Source: Clostridia bacterium (lineage in GTDB: Bacteria > Bacillota > Clostridia > Christensenellales > CAG-138). From it: DNA of 64,000 bases. The DNA lies in the NCBI GenBank assembly GCA_030526425.1, contig JAUNCT010000006.1, positions 1-64,000 on the forward strand, written 5' to 3'. The notes below the pieces were generated by a model that saw only the letters and a program-made list of their open reading frames with translations, did no database searches and was not told the DNA's origin. The position numbers were made by a program, and so were the translations under genes. This document shows, one piece after another, positions 38,601 through 47,878 of this stretch (position 1 is the first letter of the stretch; every line of letters starts with the position of its first letter).

Positions 38601-41600
38601 GCGTCGGCGTCGGCGCTGCCGTGGGCGTGGGCGTCGGCGTCGAATGCGCCTTGTTCACGACCGTGAGCGTCACCTTGTTGCCGGACTTTTTCACGCTGTA
38701 GGAAACGGCGTAGCCCGAAGGCAGGGAGCTTTCCTCCACGGTCCACTCGTACGCCTTGCCGTCCGCGTCGGTCTTTTTGCTCGGGTCGAGGGTCTTCTTC
38801 CAGCCGTTGCCCTCGTTGAGGGTCGCGGTGGCGTATTCCTCGCCGTTGCGCTTGACCTTGACGGAGACCTCCTTGCGGTTCTTCGCGTCGTCGTCCTCCC
38901 ACTGCTTGACGACCTCGACGGTCAGCTCGTCCTCGGTTTCGGAGCTGAGCGTGTTCGTCACGTTCAGCCCGTCGTAGGTCGTTTTGTAGCCGGTGACCGG
39001 GTCCTCCTTGATGGTGTAGGAGTTCTTCTCGGTGTCGATGGCGTCGTTCTGGTACATCCACGGCCAGCGGTTCTCGTTCGCGCCTTCGCCCTTGCCGTCG
39101 AGCGTGATGGTCGCGACCTCCTTCGAGCCGTTTTCGTAGATGCGCAGCGTGATGGATTCGGGGCGCTTCTTGTCCTTGTCGCCCTCATCCGCCCAGACCT
39201 TGACGCCCGTGAGCGTGTTCTTTTTCTCGCCGCTGCCCTTGTACCAGGTGTTGATGACCTCGTCGATGTAGACCGCGGGGTCGATGAGCGGGACCTTGAA
39301 CTCGGGCACGGAAACGCTGATGAAGCCCTGCAGCGGGTTGATGCCGACCGGGAAATCGAAGCCCGTGATCGCCTTGATCAGATCCTGCACGATGATGGAG
39401 GCGAGCTCCGCGCCCTTGTGCTCGAGCGGGAGACCGAACTTGCCGTACTTTTTGATGATGTACTCCGCGTTCCAGTGGTTGTCCTCATTGAGGCGGGAGA
39501 TGGCGACCGGGGACGTGAGGAAGCCCGCGCCGTATTCGCCGATCTTGTCCAGAGGGATCTCCCAGCCGATGTCCTTCGCGCCGTCCGCAAGGGTGTAGGT
39601 ATCGCCCTTGACGACCGTTTCGGGCAGCCAGATCTTCGTCGGGTTGAGGGGCGCGGCGTCGCCGAGGCGCTTGAGGAACTCCTCATCGTAGCGCCAGAAG
39701 AGACCCGCGTAGACCTTTTCGGGCTTTTCCGCATCGCCGAGCATGAACCAATCCTTGCGGAGGATATGCGTTTCGACGGCGGTGTTGGTGATGGTCGTCT
39801 TTTCGCCGTTCTTCTCGTACGACACATCGTAATAGGTCTTGTGCGCGGGCACGGTCTTGCCGGTGACGGCGCTGGTGTACTCGGGCACGTCGAACTGCGC
39901 GTAGGAGAAGGGACCCACGGGGGATTTCTCGCCCTTTTCGACGACGCGGTAGGTGATCTCCTTGCTTTTCCCGTTGACCCAGGACGAGCCGTCGTCGTTG
40001 CGTTCGACCTTGCCGCTGAAGCGCGGAGAGGGTTCGAATTCGCCTTCCCAACCGTTGCCCGCGCTGAGCACGAGGCGCTGGTAACCGTAATAGGTCAGGT
40101 GCGTGTCGATGCCGTAGCTGTCGTCCGTATCCGCCTGCAGCAGGTCGTTCAGCTTGAACGTGATGTGGCTGCCGTCGAAGCGCCCGGTCGCGATGATGCG
40201 CACCATCTTTTCGGCGACGGCTTCCTTCGACAGGTTGCGGAGGCTGTAGCCCGTCGCTTCCTCGAGGTACTCGACGACGGTGCCCCAGTCGCGGTCGCCG
40301 CCGCTCTTGAGGTATTTGATGAGCTTGATCAGCGCGCTCTGCTCGGGGTTCACGTCGCCCTGCAGGATCGCGATGACTTGGTCGGGGCGGTCCTTCTCCT
40401 CGTAGTCGATCTTCCAGACCTTTTCGGCGTAGAACTGGCGCATCGCCGTGAGGGTCACGAAGAACTTGCCGCCGACCGTGCGCGTTTCGATCAGGTAGAT
40501 GGTCTCCACCCCGTCGCGCGTGCCGAAGGAGATGTAATCGCCCTCGGCGTTTTCGATGACGGCGCTGTGATCGCCCATGCCGTCGGCGCCGTTGAGCATA
40601 TAGCGCTGCACGCCGACGCCGTCGATCGTTTGGAGGTTGCCGCCTTCGGGGTCGACCGTCAGCGGGATGCCGCCGTCGATGGTCATGTTGAACGCTTCGC
40701 GGGTGTTCTTCGCGTTTTCGTTGTCGATCCACTCGACGACGATCTCAAGCCCTTCCCACAGGGCGTAGAGCGTGATGTCCTCGCGGAACACCGCGGGATC
40801 GAGATCGTTGTACACGTACTCGGGGTCCGCCGCAGTGGGGTTCGTCGCCCAACCGCGGAACGCCACCGCATCGCGGCGGGTGGGTTCGAGCGAGGTCAGC
40901 GTGATGGTCTTGCCCTTCATCGCCGTTTGCGCGGGCATGATCTCGCCGAGGTCGCCGCCGTTTCCTTCGTAGCGGACGGTGAAGGTCTCCGCCGGGAACT
41001 CGAAGGTCGTGTAGGTCACGGCGATCCTTCCGTCGGCAAACACGGTGCACTCCGCGGGGCGTCCGTTGACGGTCGCGCTCACGGAGGGGGCGAACAGATC
41101 GTTTTCGAGGATGCTCTGCTCGGGCGCGCCGCCTGCGGTCTTCCGCGCGAGCTCTTCGACTTGATATTCCGCGTACACGGTGACCTTGTCACCGTACCGC
41201 ACGGGGTCTTGCGGGCTGACCTCTTCCCTGCCCGTCGCCTGCCAATCGAGCCGCGTCGCCTGCGCGACGGCGAACTCGTAGCGTTCGGTTTTCGTTTCGA
41301 CGCAGAAGGTCGTTTGCGTATCCGCCGGCGCGAGGATGCCGTCGCCGACCTTGGGCTCGGCGAGCGTGACGGCGATGTTCGTGATGAGGCGCTTGCCGTC
41401 CGCGGGTTCGAACACCGCGGCGATCGTCGTGTCCTCCTCGGGCATGCGGAATTCCGCCTCCGCCGTTTCGGGACCGGAGCCGTCCTCCCATTCGAACGGG
41501 TCGGGACCCTTGCGGACCTCCCAACGCTTGAAGACGGCGTCCTCCCGCTCCTCGGGCTTCAGCTTGATCAGGCTGCGCATGGGCAGATACACGTAGCTGC

Positions 41601-44600
41601 CCGCGCCGTATTCGCTCGTGGCGCTGCCGCCGATCACGGTGAGCAGGTATTCGCTCTCCGCGGGCTTCAGCGTGTAGGTGAAGACGACCGTTTTGCTCTC
41701 GCGGTCGTTCAGCACGGTTTTCGCGTGGATGCGGTACACGACCGTTTCATTCGCCGCGCGGCGCAGCTCGACCGGTTCGCCGTAGGGAACGAAATCGGTA
41801 TCGGAGCCGACGTCCACGAGTTCGACGAAGTATTCGACGTGCGCGCCCTGCACCTCGGTGGAAAGGCGCACGAACACGTTGTTGCGGTAGACGCCCGGTT
41901 CCGGGTCGGCCTTCGGCGGCGGGAGTTCATCCCCGCCGTAGATGTGGATGACGACGCGGGTCGTGAGGTCCTTGCCGTCCGAGTCGACGTTCGCGGGCGG
42001 TTCCACGGTGCCGCGCACGGTGAACCGGTCGCCGTCACGGGTGGGGATATCCTCCTGCTTGACCTTTTCCCATTCGACGTCCGCCTTGTTGATGCTTTCC
42101 TCTTCGGTCTTGATGACGACGCCGAGCGTTGCGAGCTTGGCGTTGATGACCTCGGCGCGCGTGCCCGCAGGATACCACAGGTCGTCCGGGTCGGTGATGG
42201 AGAGGAGCTTCGCAAGGGGCGTGGTGAACATGTAGACCGCCTCGGCGTACTGTACGCTGCCCTTTTCGAGCGGGCGGAACCACAGCGCGTCGTCGCGGCG
42301 CGCCTCATCGTGATCGGGGTCGAAGAACGCAGAGGTCGCGGAGCTGACGGGGTACGCGAAATCGTAACCGTCCTGCGGGGCGATCTCCGCGGTCACGGCG
42401 TAGGTCGTGCCGTAGCGGATCTTGCTCTTGGTGGCGGAGCCGTCGATCGACCATTTGAGCTTGACCTTGCCCTCCGCTTCGCCGTCGATGCCGGTCACCG
42501 CCTGCGGTCCCTTATCCGAGGAGAGCGTGCCCGTAAGATACGGATCCTCGGTGAGGATCTCGCCGGGGACGGGTTCCTTCACGCCGATGTACACCTCGCG
42601 GATCTTGTCGTTCGGGTCGCCGTAGACGGCGTTCAAAACGATCTCCGTGACGTTCTTGTCGTCGGGCACGGTGAAGCGCACGGCATTGTACACGGGCGAA
42701 CCGTCGTCGCCGCGCACGGGCGTGAAATCCTTTTTGTAAACGAGCCCGGAGCCCGCGCCGACTTCCCAGCGGCGGAAGCTTTCCTTGAAGGAGGAGGAGA
42801 CCTCGCTCCTCAGCGCCTGCTTTTCGGCATCGCTCCAGCGCTCGGCGGGCAGCGCGTCGATGAGCTCGAGGGTCTCGCCGATGCTTTGCGCGGTGTCCTT
42901 GCCGATGGCGACGGCTTCATCCCCGCGCGCGTAATAATGTTTGGCAACGCCGTTCAGACCGTTTTCGACCCGCACCAGCACCATTTCGCCGCCGACGTTG
43001 AATTCGGCTTTGACGACGAGCGCCGTATCGCGGTGGGTCTTGCCTGCGGCATCCGTGCCTTCTTCGACGGTGACGTCGGTGATGACGAAGTTGTAAGATT
43101 TTCGGAACCCGCCCGTCGGACCCGTCGGGTTGCCGCCGGGGCTGTTCGCGAGGAGCACCTTGATGCCGGGGTCGATGCGGAAGCGGTCTATGTTGGCGTG
43201 TTCGCTGAGGTCGACGCGGATCGTGACGCGCATGATGCCGGACTTCGCTTCGATCTCCTGCGTGGCGGCGGGTTCGCTGCCGTCCCAGTTCACGGAAATG
43301 ACCGCTTCGTTGTTCCAGTCGCCGGCGATGCCGTTGGTGCCGACCTTCGCCAAGCTGTATTTGTCGCGCTCGACGGCTTTGCCCGCGTAAACTTTTGCGC
43401 CGTCAACATCCGGATAATAACCGTCGATGTCGATCTCCTTGATGACCAAGGTGTTGCGCACGATCGGGATGGTTTTGTGGTCGATGAGGTCGCGCGAGGT
43501 AATGTGCGCGTTGCCGAACACGCCGACATCATCCGCCGCTTCGATGAGCGCATAACCGAACGACTCTCCGTCCTTGTCGCGGACGGGAAAATACACCGGA
43601 TTCGCAACGCCGTTCGTGTCGGTCTTGAGGACCGAGTACGCCGGATCCGCCTCGGCGCATTGGAGCGTCGCGCCCGGGATGGGCGTGTCGTCCTGCTCGA
43701 TGGTCAGAACGGAAACGCGGTAAAGGACATGCGGGCAGTACACGGTTTTGCCGTAGCGGCTTTCCGCATCGCCGTGGGTGAGCGAGCGGTAGAAGTACTG
43801 CGCGGCGGGTTCGCGGTCGAACTCGTCCTTTTCGAACAGCTGCCAGGTCTTGTCCCAGAATTTCAGGTTGAGCTTGATGTGCCCGGTGTACTTGAGCGTG
43901 AGGGCGTACTTGCCCGAGATGCAGCCCTCCTCGCCCTTGACGGCGCAGGTGTGCAGCACGTCCGCGGGCGGGTCCGTCGGGGGCTTTTCGTGCTTGTCCT
44001 TTTCCCAAAGGGCGATGCCGCGCGCGCCGACGTTGATGCCCATGTTGCCGTCGAGCGCGGGACCGATGCGGTAACCGATGATCGGCACGTCGAGCACGAG
44101 CCCCAAAAGGTGATAGGTCGCGTCGCGCCCGAAGTACACGTAGGTCTCGACGTTTTCTTCGAGGGGCGTGATGTCGGTGAACTGCACCTTGCCGTCTTCA
44201 TAGCCCTTGTCCGCGCCGGAGTAGCCCACGCGGAACCAGACGCCCGCGCCGTAGCTGCCGGCGATGTGCGCGCGGTGGTTTGCCGCCACGTAAACATCGG
44301 AGCCGGTCTCCATGCGGATGCCCCAGCCGAAGCCCGTGCCCGGGATATCGATGGGGACCTTTTTCATTTTCGACATAGGGAGCGGCGAATCGAACGCCTG
44401 CTCGCCCGCGAAGGTCGGATTCAGGGTGAGGTCGAAATGACCGAAGTTGCCGAGGTTGCCGTAGACGTCGAGCTTCCAGACCTCGTACCAACTGCCGACG
44501 AAGGTGACGCCGATGTCGGCATCCTTCGTGTAGGAGACCCAGCCGCTCGCAAAATCCGTATTGACGGCGGCGCGCGTTTCCACCCCGCCCGCGCGGAGCG

Positions 44601-45546
44601 AGAGGTTCGCCGCCTCGTACAGATCGCCGATGGAGCCGGGCTCGCGGAGGCGCATGGTGAGCTTGTCGCCCGAAACGGAAACGCCGTTGTTCAGAAAGAA
44701 CGCGTCCTCGCCCGGGTCGGCGCCGCGGACGACCACACCGCCGATGTTCTTCAGTTCATCCTCGGAAAGTGCGGCAAGTTCTTCGGGGATCGGCGAGAAG
44801 GTGACCGTCTTTTGCGCGGAATTTCCCGTATACGGGGTACCCGCTTCGAGCACGATGAGGTCGTCGCTGTAAACGATGTAGCCTTCGATGACACCGTCGT
44901 CGACCTCCGCGGAGTTCGCGCTGCCGCGCAGGGAGAAGGTGCGCGCTGCGGGCGCGGACTTCTTCGCGGTGTTGATCTCGACGTAGTGCCCCGCGGGGAA
45001 GTCCTCCGCGGTGGCGTTTTTCGCGAAGACGATGGCTTCGGTATACGCGGAGCTCGCGCGGACGGACCGCGCGCCGGATGCGGTGACCGCCTCGGCCTCG
45101 AGCTCGAAGTATTCGGGGATGCGCGCGCGCACCGCGGTCAGCGGCACGACGACCTCGCCCTTGCCCGGTTCGACGGTTACGGGTTCGGTGCTCACGAGGA
45201 GGCGCTTGTCCTCTTCCCGCGCGTAGTCGTTGTAAAAGCGCAGGGTGAAGCTCGTTCGCTCCGCCGTGTCGTAGGCGATCGTCGCCTTCGCTTGATCACG
45301 CGAGACCGTGACGTCGCGGATGATGCTCCCCTTTGTTTGTTCCCCACGGTCGGTGTCCATCAGCGAGACGATCGCGTCGCCGAGGACGCTCGACCCGTCG
45401 GAGGTCAGGTCGCTTTCGGTCACGACGAAGGGTTCCGCCGCGGTTTGCGCAAGCGCAGCCTGCCCCGAAAACGCCAGCACCGCCGCCGTCAGCAACGGCA
45501 GCGCCGCCCGTGTGAGTTTTTGTTCGAATAGTTTGAAAAAGCGCAT
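35650..45546 (-). CDS. Giant sortase-anchored Cna_B repeat surface protein
   Basis: A 3298-residue secreted, wall-anchored protein. A signal peptide (1 to about 33, ...AALA|Q) is followed by a large beta-rich N-terminal region. Two InlB/Flg_new-like repeats lie near 1302-1380 and 1519-1599, the second reading FTVRYEGNGG. A unique region covers 1600-2100. About ten tandem Cna_B-type modules run from 2110 to 3255, many with K-x-W near the start (TKTWVDEND) and GLNVTNTL or VTVTNR at the end. A Pro/Thr linker (TPTPTP, about 2300-2337) splits them. The C-terminus has sortase motif PPKTG (codons 35760-35746), a hydrophobic helix and RRKEG. AAGGA precedes the ATG. Adhesion or a structural role is likely. 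No sortase gene is in the window. Confidence 0.93.
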   Translation of the reverse strand: MRFFKLFEQKLTRAALPLLTAAVLAFSGQAALAQTAAEPFVVTESDLTSDGSSVLGDAIVSLMDTDRGEQTKGSIIRDVTVSRDQAKATIAYDTAERTSFTLRFYNDYAREEDKRLLVSTEPVTVEPGKGEVVVPLTAVRARIPEYFELEAEAVTASGARSVRASSAYTEAIVFAKNATAEDFPAGHYVEINTAKKSAPAARTFSLRGSANSAEVDDGVIEGYIVYSDDLIVLEAGTPYTGNSAQKTVTFSPIPEELAALSEDELKNIGGVVVRGADPGEDAFFLNNGVSVSGDKLTMRLREPGSIGDLYEAANLSLRAGGVETRAAVNTDFASGWVSYTKDADIGVTFVGSWYEVWKLDVYGNLGNFGHFDLTLNPTFAGEQAFDSPLPMSKMKKVPIDIPGTGFGWGIRMETGSDVYVAANHRAHIAGSYGAGVWFRVGYSGADKGYEDGKVQFTDITPLEENVETYVYFGRDATYHLLGLVLDVPIIGYRIGPALDGNMGINVGARGIALWEKDKHEKPPTDPPADVLHTCAVKGEEGCISGKYALTLKYTGHIKLNLKFWDKTWQLFEKDEFDREPAAQYFYRSLTHGDAESRYGKTVYCPHVLYRVSVLTIEQDDTPIPGATLQCAEADPAYSVLKTDTNGVANPVYFPVRDKDGESFGYALIEAADDVGVFGNAHITSRDLIDHKTIPIVRNTLVIKEIDIDGYYPDVDGAKVYAGKAVERDKYSLAKVGTNGIAGDWNNEAVISVNWDGSEPAATQEIEAKSGIMRVTIRVDLSEHANIDRFRIDPGIKVLLANSPGGNPTGPTGGFRKSYNFVITDVTVEEGTDAAGKTHRDTALVVKAEFNVGGEMVLVRVENGLNGVAKHYYARGDEAVAIGKDTAQSIGETLELIDALPAERWSDAEKQALRSEVSSSFKESFRRWEVGAGSGLVYKKDFTPVRGDDGSPVYNAVRFTVPDDKNVTEIVLNAVYGDPNDKIREVYIGVKEPVPGEILTEDPYLTGTLSSDKGPQAVTGIDGEAEGKVKLKWSIDGSATKSKIRYGTTYAVTAEIAPQDGYDFAYPVSSATSAFFDPDHDEARRDDALWFRPLEKGSVQYAEAVYMFTTPLAKLLSITDPDDLWYPAGTRAEVINAKLATLGVVIKTEEESINKADVEWEKVKQEDIPTRDGDRFTVRGTVEPPANVDSDGKDLTTRVVIHIYGGDELPPPKADPEPGVYRNNVFVRLSTEVQGAHVEYFVELVDVGSDTDFVPYGEPVELRRAANETVVYRIHAKTVLNDRESKTVVFTYTLKPAESEYLLTVIGGSATSEYGAGSYVYLPMRSLIKLKPEEREDAVFKRWEVRKGPDPFEWEDGSGPETAEAEFRMPEEDTTIAAVFEPADGKRLITNIAVTLAEPKVGDGILAPADTQTTFCVETKTERYEFAVAQATRLDWQATGREEVSPQDPVRYGDKVTVYAEYQVEELARKTAGGAPEQSILENDLFAPSVSATVNGRPAECTVFADGRIAVTYTTFEFPAETFTVRYEGNGGDLGEIMPAQTAMKGKTITLTSLEPTRRDAVAFRGWATNPTAADPEYVYNDLDPAVFREDITLYALWEGLEIVVEWIDNENAKNTREAFNMTIDGGIPLTVDPEGGNLQTIDGVGVQRYMLNGADGMGDHSAVIENAEGDYISFGTRDGVETIYLIETRTVGGKFFVTLTAMRQFYAEKVWKIDYEEKDRPDQVIAILQGDVNPEQSALIKLIKYLKSGGDRDWGTVVEYLEEATGYSLRNLSKEAVAEKMVRIIATGRFDGSHITFKLNDLLQADTDDSYGIDTHLTYYGYQRLVLSAGNGWEGEFEPSPRFSGKVERNDDGSSWVNGKSKEITYRVVEKGEKSPVGPFSYAQFDVPEYTSAVTGKTVPAHKTYYDVSYEKNGEKTTITNTAVETHILRKDWFMLGDAEKPEKVYAGLFWRYDEEFLKRLGDAAPLNPTKIWLPETVVKGDTYTLADGAKDIGWEIPLDKIGEYGAGFLTSPVAISRLNEDNHWNAEYIIKKYGKFGLPLEHKGAELASIIVQDLIKAITGFDFPVGINPLQGFISVSVPEFKVPLIDPAVYIDEVINTWYKGSGEKKNTLTGVKVWADEGDKDKKRPESITLRIYENGSKEVATITLDGKGEGANENRWPWMYQNDAIDTEKNSYTIKEDPVTGYKTTYDGLNVTNTLSSETEDELTVEVVKQWEDDDAKNRKEVSVKVKRNGEEYATATLNEGNGWKKTLDPSKKTDADGKAYEWTVEESSLPSGYAVSYSVKKSGNKVTLTVVNKAHSTPTPTPTAAPTPTPTPPPTPTPTPTGTPTPTPGGDKVQLRGTKTWVDENDRLGKRPASVTVRLMANNDQIDVFTLNDDVSWSWGGFYPAEDEHGNKRNYYVTEDPVEGYETKIDGLNVTNTLKAPDPGKVRVTVEKKWVGTDDKHPEVPVTLRLTRNGQPYGDAFTLSAGNNWSKTFENLDEKGADGKTIEWLVTEEPVPAGFEATISSAKAETGTVVTVTNRRASDTVLLEGKKIWDDQNDKLGKRPSQVTIRLMANGKETDVFTLNAGVSWSWSGYYPEKDAAGNKISYTVKEDAVAGYETKIDGLNVTNTLKVPDPPAPGKIAVTIEKKWVGTDNTHPAVPVTVRLTRNGEPYGDAFTLSADNNWSKTVNDLEPKDANGKTYVWSAQEDPVPDGFAAETETKASKSGFVVQVTNRRVKDDDIQIGGSKIWDDENDRFGYRPSSVTFRILANGKNAVDTKVLDRSNNWKWSGVYPKADADGKAIAYSVTELPVTAYTPEFSKDKLSITNILAGSDLVLTNTVLGTDKARVFRFHITLKDAKNQPYGGALVAEKNGKDMLLGFTAGVATADLGDGDMLVIHGIPDGWEYAVTEGNNEGFTTWVIDKANTEPVSRASGSGYPDRTRARKADLKENRADFYNEQRVSLFITKVWEDEGDKYKRRPASITVNLLENGKKIASRTVTPDEAGRWMTSFEDLPQLKDGVAVTYTVSEDAVKDYTTTITGVENGFRITNTLIPPKPFTFTFKKEWVDDGTQSRPTPVFLLYDDKGNLVRGADAQPKQSATEPGTYSYELDAVFTHREQIETSPGVVEWVDVCDWFVKEQRMRYRETTYRNPASTGHAAAQDRAYNGGTVVNTYVPPVDFWFTFHKVWTDGNNSTPKFILYYPDGTVCRDESQPPTRSKDDPTKYSWKLDERLDYFVIESPVEGYGAAYQNTAGSGHADEHTRCYYRGTITNSPYKPPKTGDENRPVLWLGLSLAALTGLCVTARMLRRKEG
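38538..38648 (-). repeat. Pro/Thr linker-encoding simple repeat within the adhesin gene
   Basis: Hexanucleotide-like GGGCGT/GGCGTC units on the plus strand encode alternating Thr-Pro residues between Cna_B modules. Such tracts are prone to slippage and could vary in length between strains. Confidence 0.8.
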
Positions 45547-45777
45547 GGTTCCGATTCCTTATCGTCTTGATCGGCGCGATGTTTGCGCCGCTGTGTTCTT
45601 GTTCGTTGCGAGGCTCCTCCCCGTGCGTACGGCTTCGGCGAGGATACTCCGATACAGTATACTATATTACCCGCGGAAAGGGGAAGAAAAAGGGAATACC
45701 GCAAGGAGCGGATTCCCCCTGTTTTCCCTTTGGGATGGTATAATGGTACGGAACCCAACCGAGGAGGAACCGACCCC
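45547..45777. promoter_or_regulatory. Divergent promoter region, adhesin / two-component system
   Basis: A clear extended -10 TGG-TATAAT (45736-45744) serves the plus-strand kinase. On the minus strand an AT-rich block (45656-45670) offers TATACT/TATAGT as the adhesin -10, giving a 5' leader of about 100 bases rich in inverted repeats. No -35 box is convincing in either direction. Confidence 0.5.
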
Positions 45778-47040
45778 ATGCTCCGTACCCTGATCGCGAC
45801 CGATTATGCGGCGGTCTTTCTGTTGCTGCTGACCGTCGTTCTCGTGCGCGGCAACCGCGTGCTCGAGCCGGGCGTCAAGCGCAGCTTCCGCCTGTTGATC
45901 GCCTGCACCATCCTCCGCATCGCGGTGGGCAACGCGCAGCTCGTTTACGCGCTTTCGCCCGTTTACAGCGTGTGGCGCTCGGTGTTTTCGCACCTTTCCT
46001 ACCTGATGGATTCCCTGCTGCTCGTCGGCGTGCTGATGATTTCCGCGAGGGAGACGCCCGTCCGCTTCCGCGCGTTGATCGCGGTTCCGTTCGCGGTGCT
46101 TGCGGTGCTGCTTGCGGTGTCGTTCTTCGGTGGCGGATGCATCGCGTCGTTCCACGCGGATACAAACATCTACAAGCCCGGTCCCCTGCACGCCGCAGTG
46201 TGGCTCGTACCCACGGTCTATCTTGTGCTCATCGTCGTTTCGCCCTTCGCGCGGCGGACCCACTGGCAGGAAACGGCCGCCATGCTGCTTGCGGCGTTTT
46301 CCGTCGCGGGGACGATGGTGACGGAGGTGTGCTTCGGGGGCATCGCGGGGATGCAGGAAACGGCGATCGCCTTTGCCGTGCTGGCGTATTACCTCTACTT
46401 CCAGTCGAACATCTACATTGCGGACCGCGTCGCGACGGAGCGGCGCCTGAACGAGGCGCGCATCTCCGCCATGGTGGCGCAGATCCACCCGCACTTCGTG
46501 TGCAACGCGCTCGGCTGCATCGCCGAGATCTGCCATGAGGACGCGGAGCAAGCGGAGCGCTCGGTGCTGACGCTGGCGGCGTACCTCCGCACCCATTACA
46601 AGACCATCGAGAACGAGGCGCCCGTTTCCTTCCGCCGGGAGCTCGAGAGCATCCGCTGCTATACGGAGCTCGAGCGGCAGGTACTGGGCGACCGCCTGAC
46701 CGTCGTGATCGACACGCCGGAAACGGGCTTTTCCGTGCCCGAGCTTGCCATCGAGACGCTGGTCGAAAACGCCATCCGCCACGGGGTGAACCGCAAGCGC
46801 GGACCGGGCACGGTGCGCCTCACGACCGCACGCATACCGGAGGGCGTGCGCATCACGGTGGAGGACGACGGCGCGGGCTTCGACCCCAACGCCATCGCCG
46901 AGGACGGCAACGAGCACATCGGGCTCCACTACGCAAGAACGCGCCTGACGGAGCAGTGCAACGCCGCCGTGACCGTCACCTCGAGCCCGGGCAAGGGCTG
47001 CAAGGTCGAGATACTCATCCCGAAGGAGGGCAACCGATGA
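45778..47040 (+). CDS. LytS-like sensor histidine kinase (His_kinase/HATPase)
   Basis: A 420-residue membrane kinase. The first about 215 residues hold six or seven hydrophobic segments without a large external domain. The His_kinase (LytS/YehU-type) box is QIHPHFVCNALGCI with the probable phosphoacceptor H239. The HATPase follows (ELAIETLVENAIRHG, EDDGAGF, GLHYARTRL, SSPGKGCKVEI). GAGGAGG precedes the ATG. The stop overlaps the response-regulator start (ATGA). It is divergent from the giant adhesin gene, which it may control. A fold-stress, peptide or quorum stimulus is possible but not shown. Confidence 0.9.
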   Translation: MLRTLIATDYAAVFLLLLTVVLVRGNRVLEPGVKRSFRLLIACTILRIAVGNAQLVYALSPVYSVWRSVFSHLSYLMDSLLLVGVLMISARETPVRFRALIAVPFAVLAVLLAVSFFGGGCIASFHADTNIYKPGPLHAAVWLVPTVYLVLIVVSPFARRTHWQETAAMLLAAFSVAGTMVTEVCFGGIAGMQETAIAFAVLAYYLYFQSNIYIADRVATERRLNEARISAMVAQIHPHFVCNALGCIAEICHEDAEQAERSVLTLAAYLRTHYKTIENEAPVSFRRELESIRCYTELERQVLGDRLTVVIDTPETGFSVPELAIETLVENAIRHGVNRKRGPGTVRLTTARIPEGVRITVEDDGAGFDPNAIAEDGNEHIGLHYARTRLTEQCNAAVTVTSSPGKGCKVEILIPKEGNR

Positions 47041-47804
47041 ACATTTGGATCGTGGAGGACGCGCCGCTCGAGCTGAGAAGGCTCGAACGCCTCGTGAAGC
47101 AGTGCGCGCCGGAGGATGCGCTGCGCTCTTTCCCCGACGCGGAGGAGGCGCTCGCCGCAGGAGAACCCCTGCCCGACGTGGCGTTTTTGGACGTGGAGCT
47201 GCCCGGTATGTCGGGTGTGGAGCTTGCGGGGAAGCTGTGCGCGCAAAAGCCCGACTGCAACATCGTGTTCACGACGGCGTACAGCGACTACATGCCGGAC
47301 GCCTTTTCCCTCTTCGCGAGCGGATACCTGCTCAAGCCCTTTGCCGTGGAGGAGGTCGCCGCGCAGCTTGCGCATCTCCGCCACCCCGTGCGGACGGAAG
47401 CGCCGCGCCTGTATGCGCAGACCGCGGGCAGCTTCGAGCTGTTCTGCGACGGAAAGCCCGTTGCCTTCGCCTCTTCCCGTTCGAAGGAGATGCTCGCCTA
47501 CCTCATCGACCGCCGCGGCGCGAGCGTGACGAAAAAGGAGCTGTTCGCCGTGCTGTTCGAGGACTCGAGCTACACCGCAGGCAAGCAGGACCACATGAAA
47601 AAGATCGCAAGGTCGCTCCGCGTCTCGCTCGAGGCCGTCGGCTGCGGGGACCTGCTGCTGCACACGCGCAACAGCTACGCCGTGGATACGGCGCTCCTCC
47701 GCTGCGACCTGTACGAGGCGCAGAAGAACCACACCGAGGAGGCGCTGTTTTCCGTTGCGGGCTATATGGAGCAATACTCCTGGAGCGAGGGACGCTGGCG
47801 CTGA
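47037..47804 (+). CDS. Response regulator with SARP/OmpR-like DNA-binding domain
   Basis: A 255-residue partner of the upstream kinase. The receiver domain (1 to about 115) has the acidic pair ED at 7-8, phospho-aspartate D52 in VAFLDVELPGMSG and K100 in YLLKPF. The C-terminal half (about 125-250) starts with an OmpR/SARP-like winged helix (SFELFCDGKPVAF, then SKEMLAYLIDRRGASVTKKELFAVLFED) and not the LytTR domain that usually accompanies LytS-like kinases. The ATG overlaps the kinase stop by four bases. The last about 40 residues are charged and of unknown role. Confidence 0.9.
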   Translation: MNIWIVEDAPLELRRLERLVKQCAPEDALRSFPDAEEALAAGEPLPDVAFLDVELPGMSGVELAGKLCAQKPDCNIVFTTAYSDYMPDAFSLFASGYLLKPFAVEEVAAQLAHLRHPVRTEAPRLYAQTAGSFELFCDGKPVAFASSRSKEMLAYLIDRRGASVTKKELFAVLFEDSSYTAGKQDHMKKIARSLRVSLEAVGCGDLLLHTRNSYAVDTALLRCDLYEAQKNHTEEALFSVAGYMEQYSWSEGRWR

Positions 47805-47816
47805 CCCCGCGCTGCC

Positions 47817-47845
47817 TTGCGCCCGTGCCCCGCGCGTAGTATGAT
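47817..47845 (+). promoter_or_regulatory. Promoter of the zinc-ribbon/SHOCT gene
   Basis: TTGCGC (47817-47822), a 17-base spacer and TATGAT (47840-47845), 34 bases before the start codon. Confidence 0.6.
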
Positions 47846-47878
47846 GGACTTGAAAACCACCCGAAAGGAGCGACCCCC

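Noticed and set aside
38275..39215. Tandem repeats in the adhesin gene considered as a mobile or CRISPR-like array
   Set aside because: They are in-frame protein modules of about 90 residues with diverged DNA, not short identical direct repeats with spacers.
35806..45531. A 3241-codon open frame on the plus strand, antisense to the adhesin gene
   Set aside because: It has no signal, domain or start context and its residues are low-complexity Arg/Asp/Gly/Val-rich. It arises because the GC-rich third positions of the real gene suppress stops on the opposite strand.
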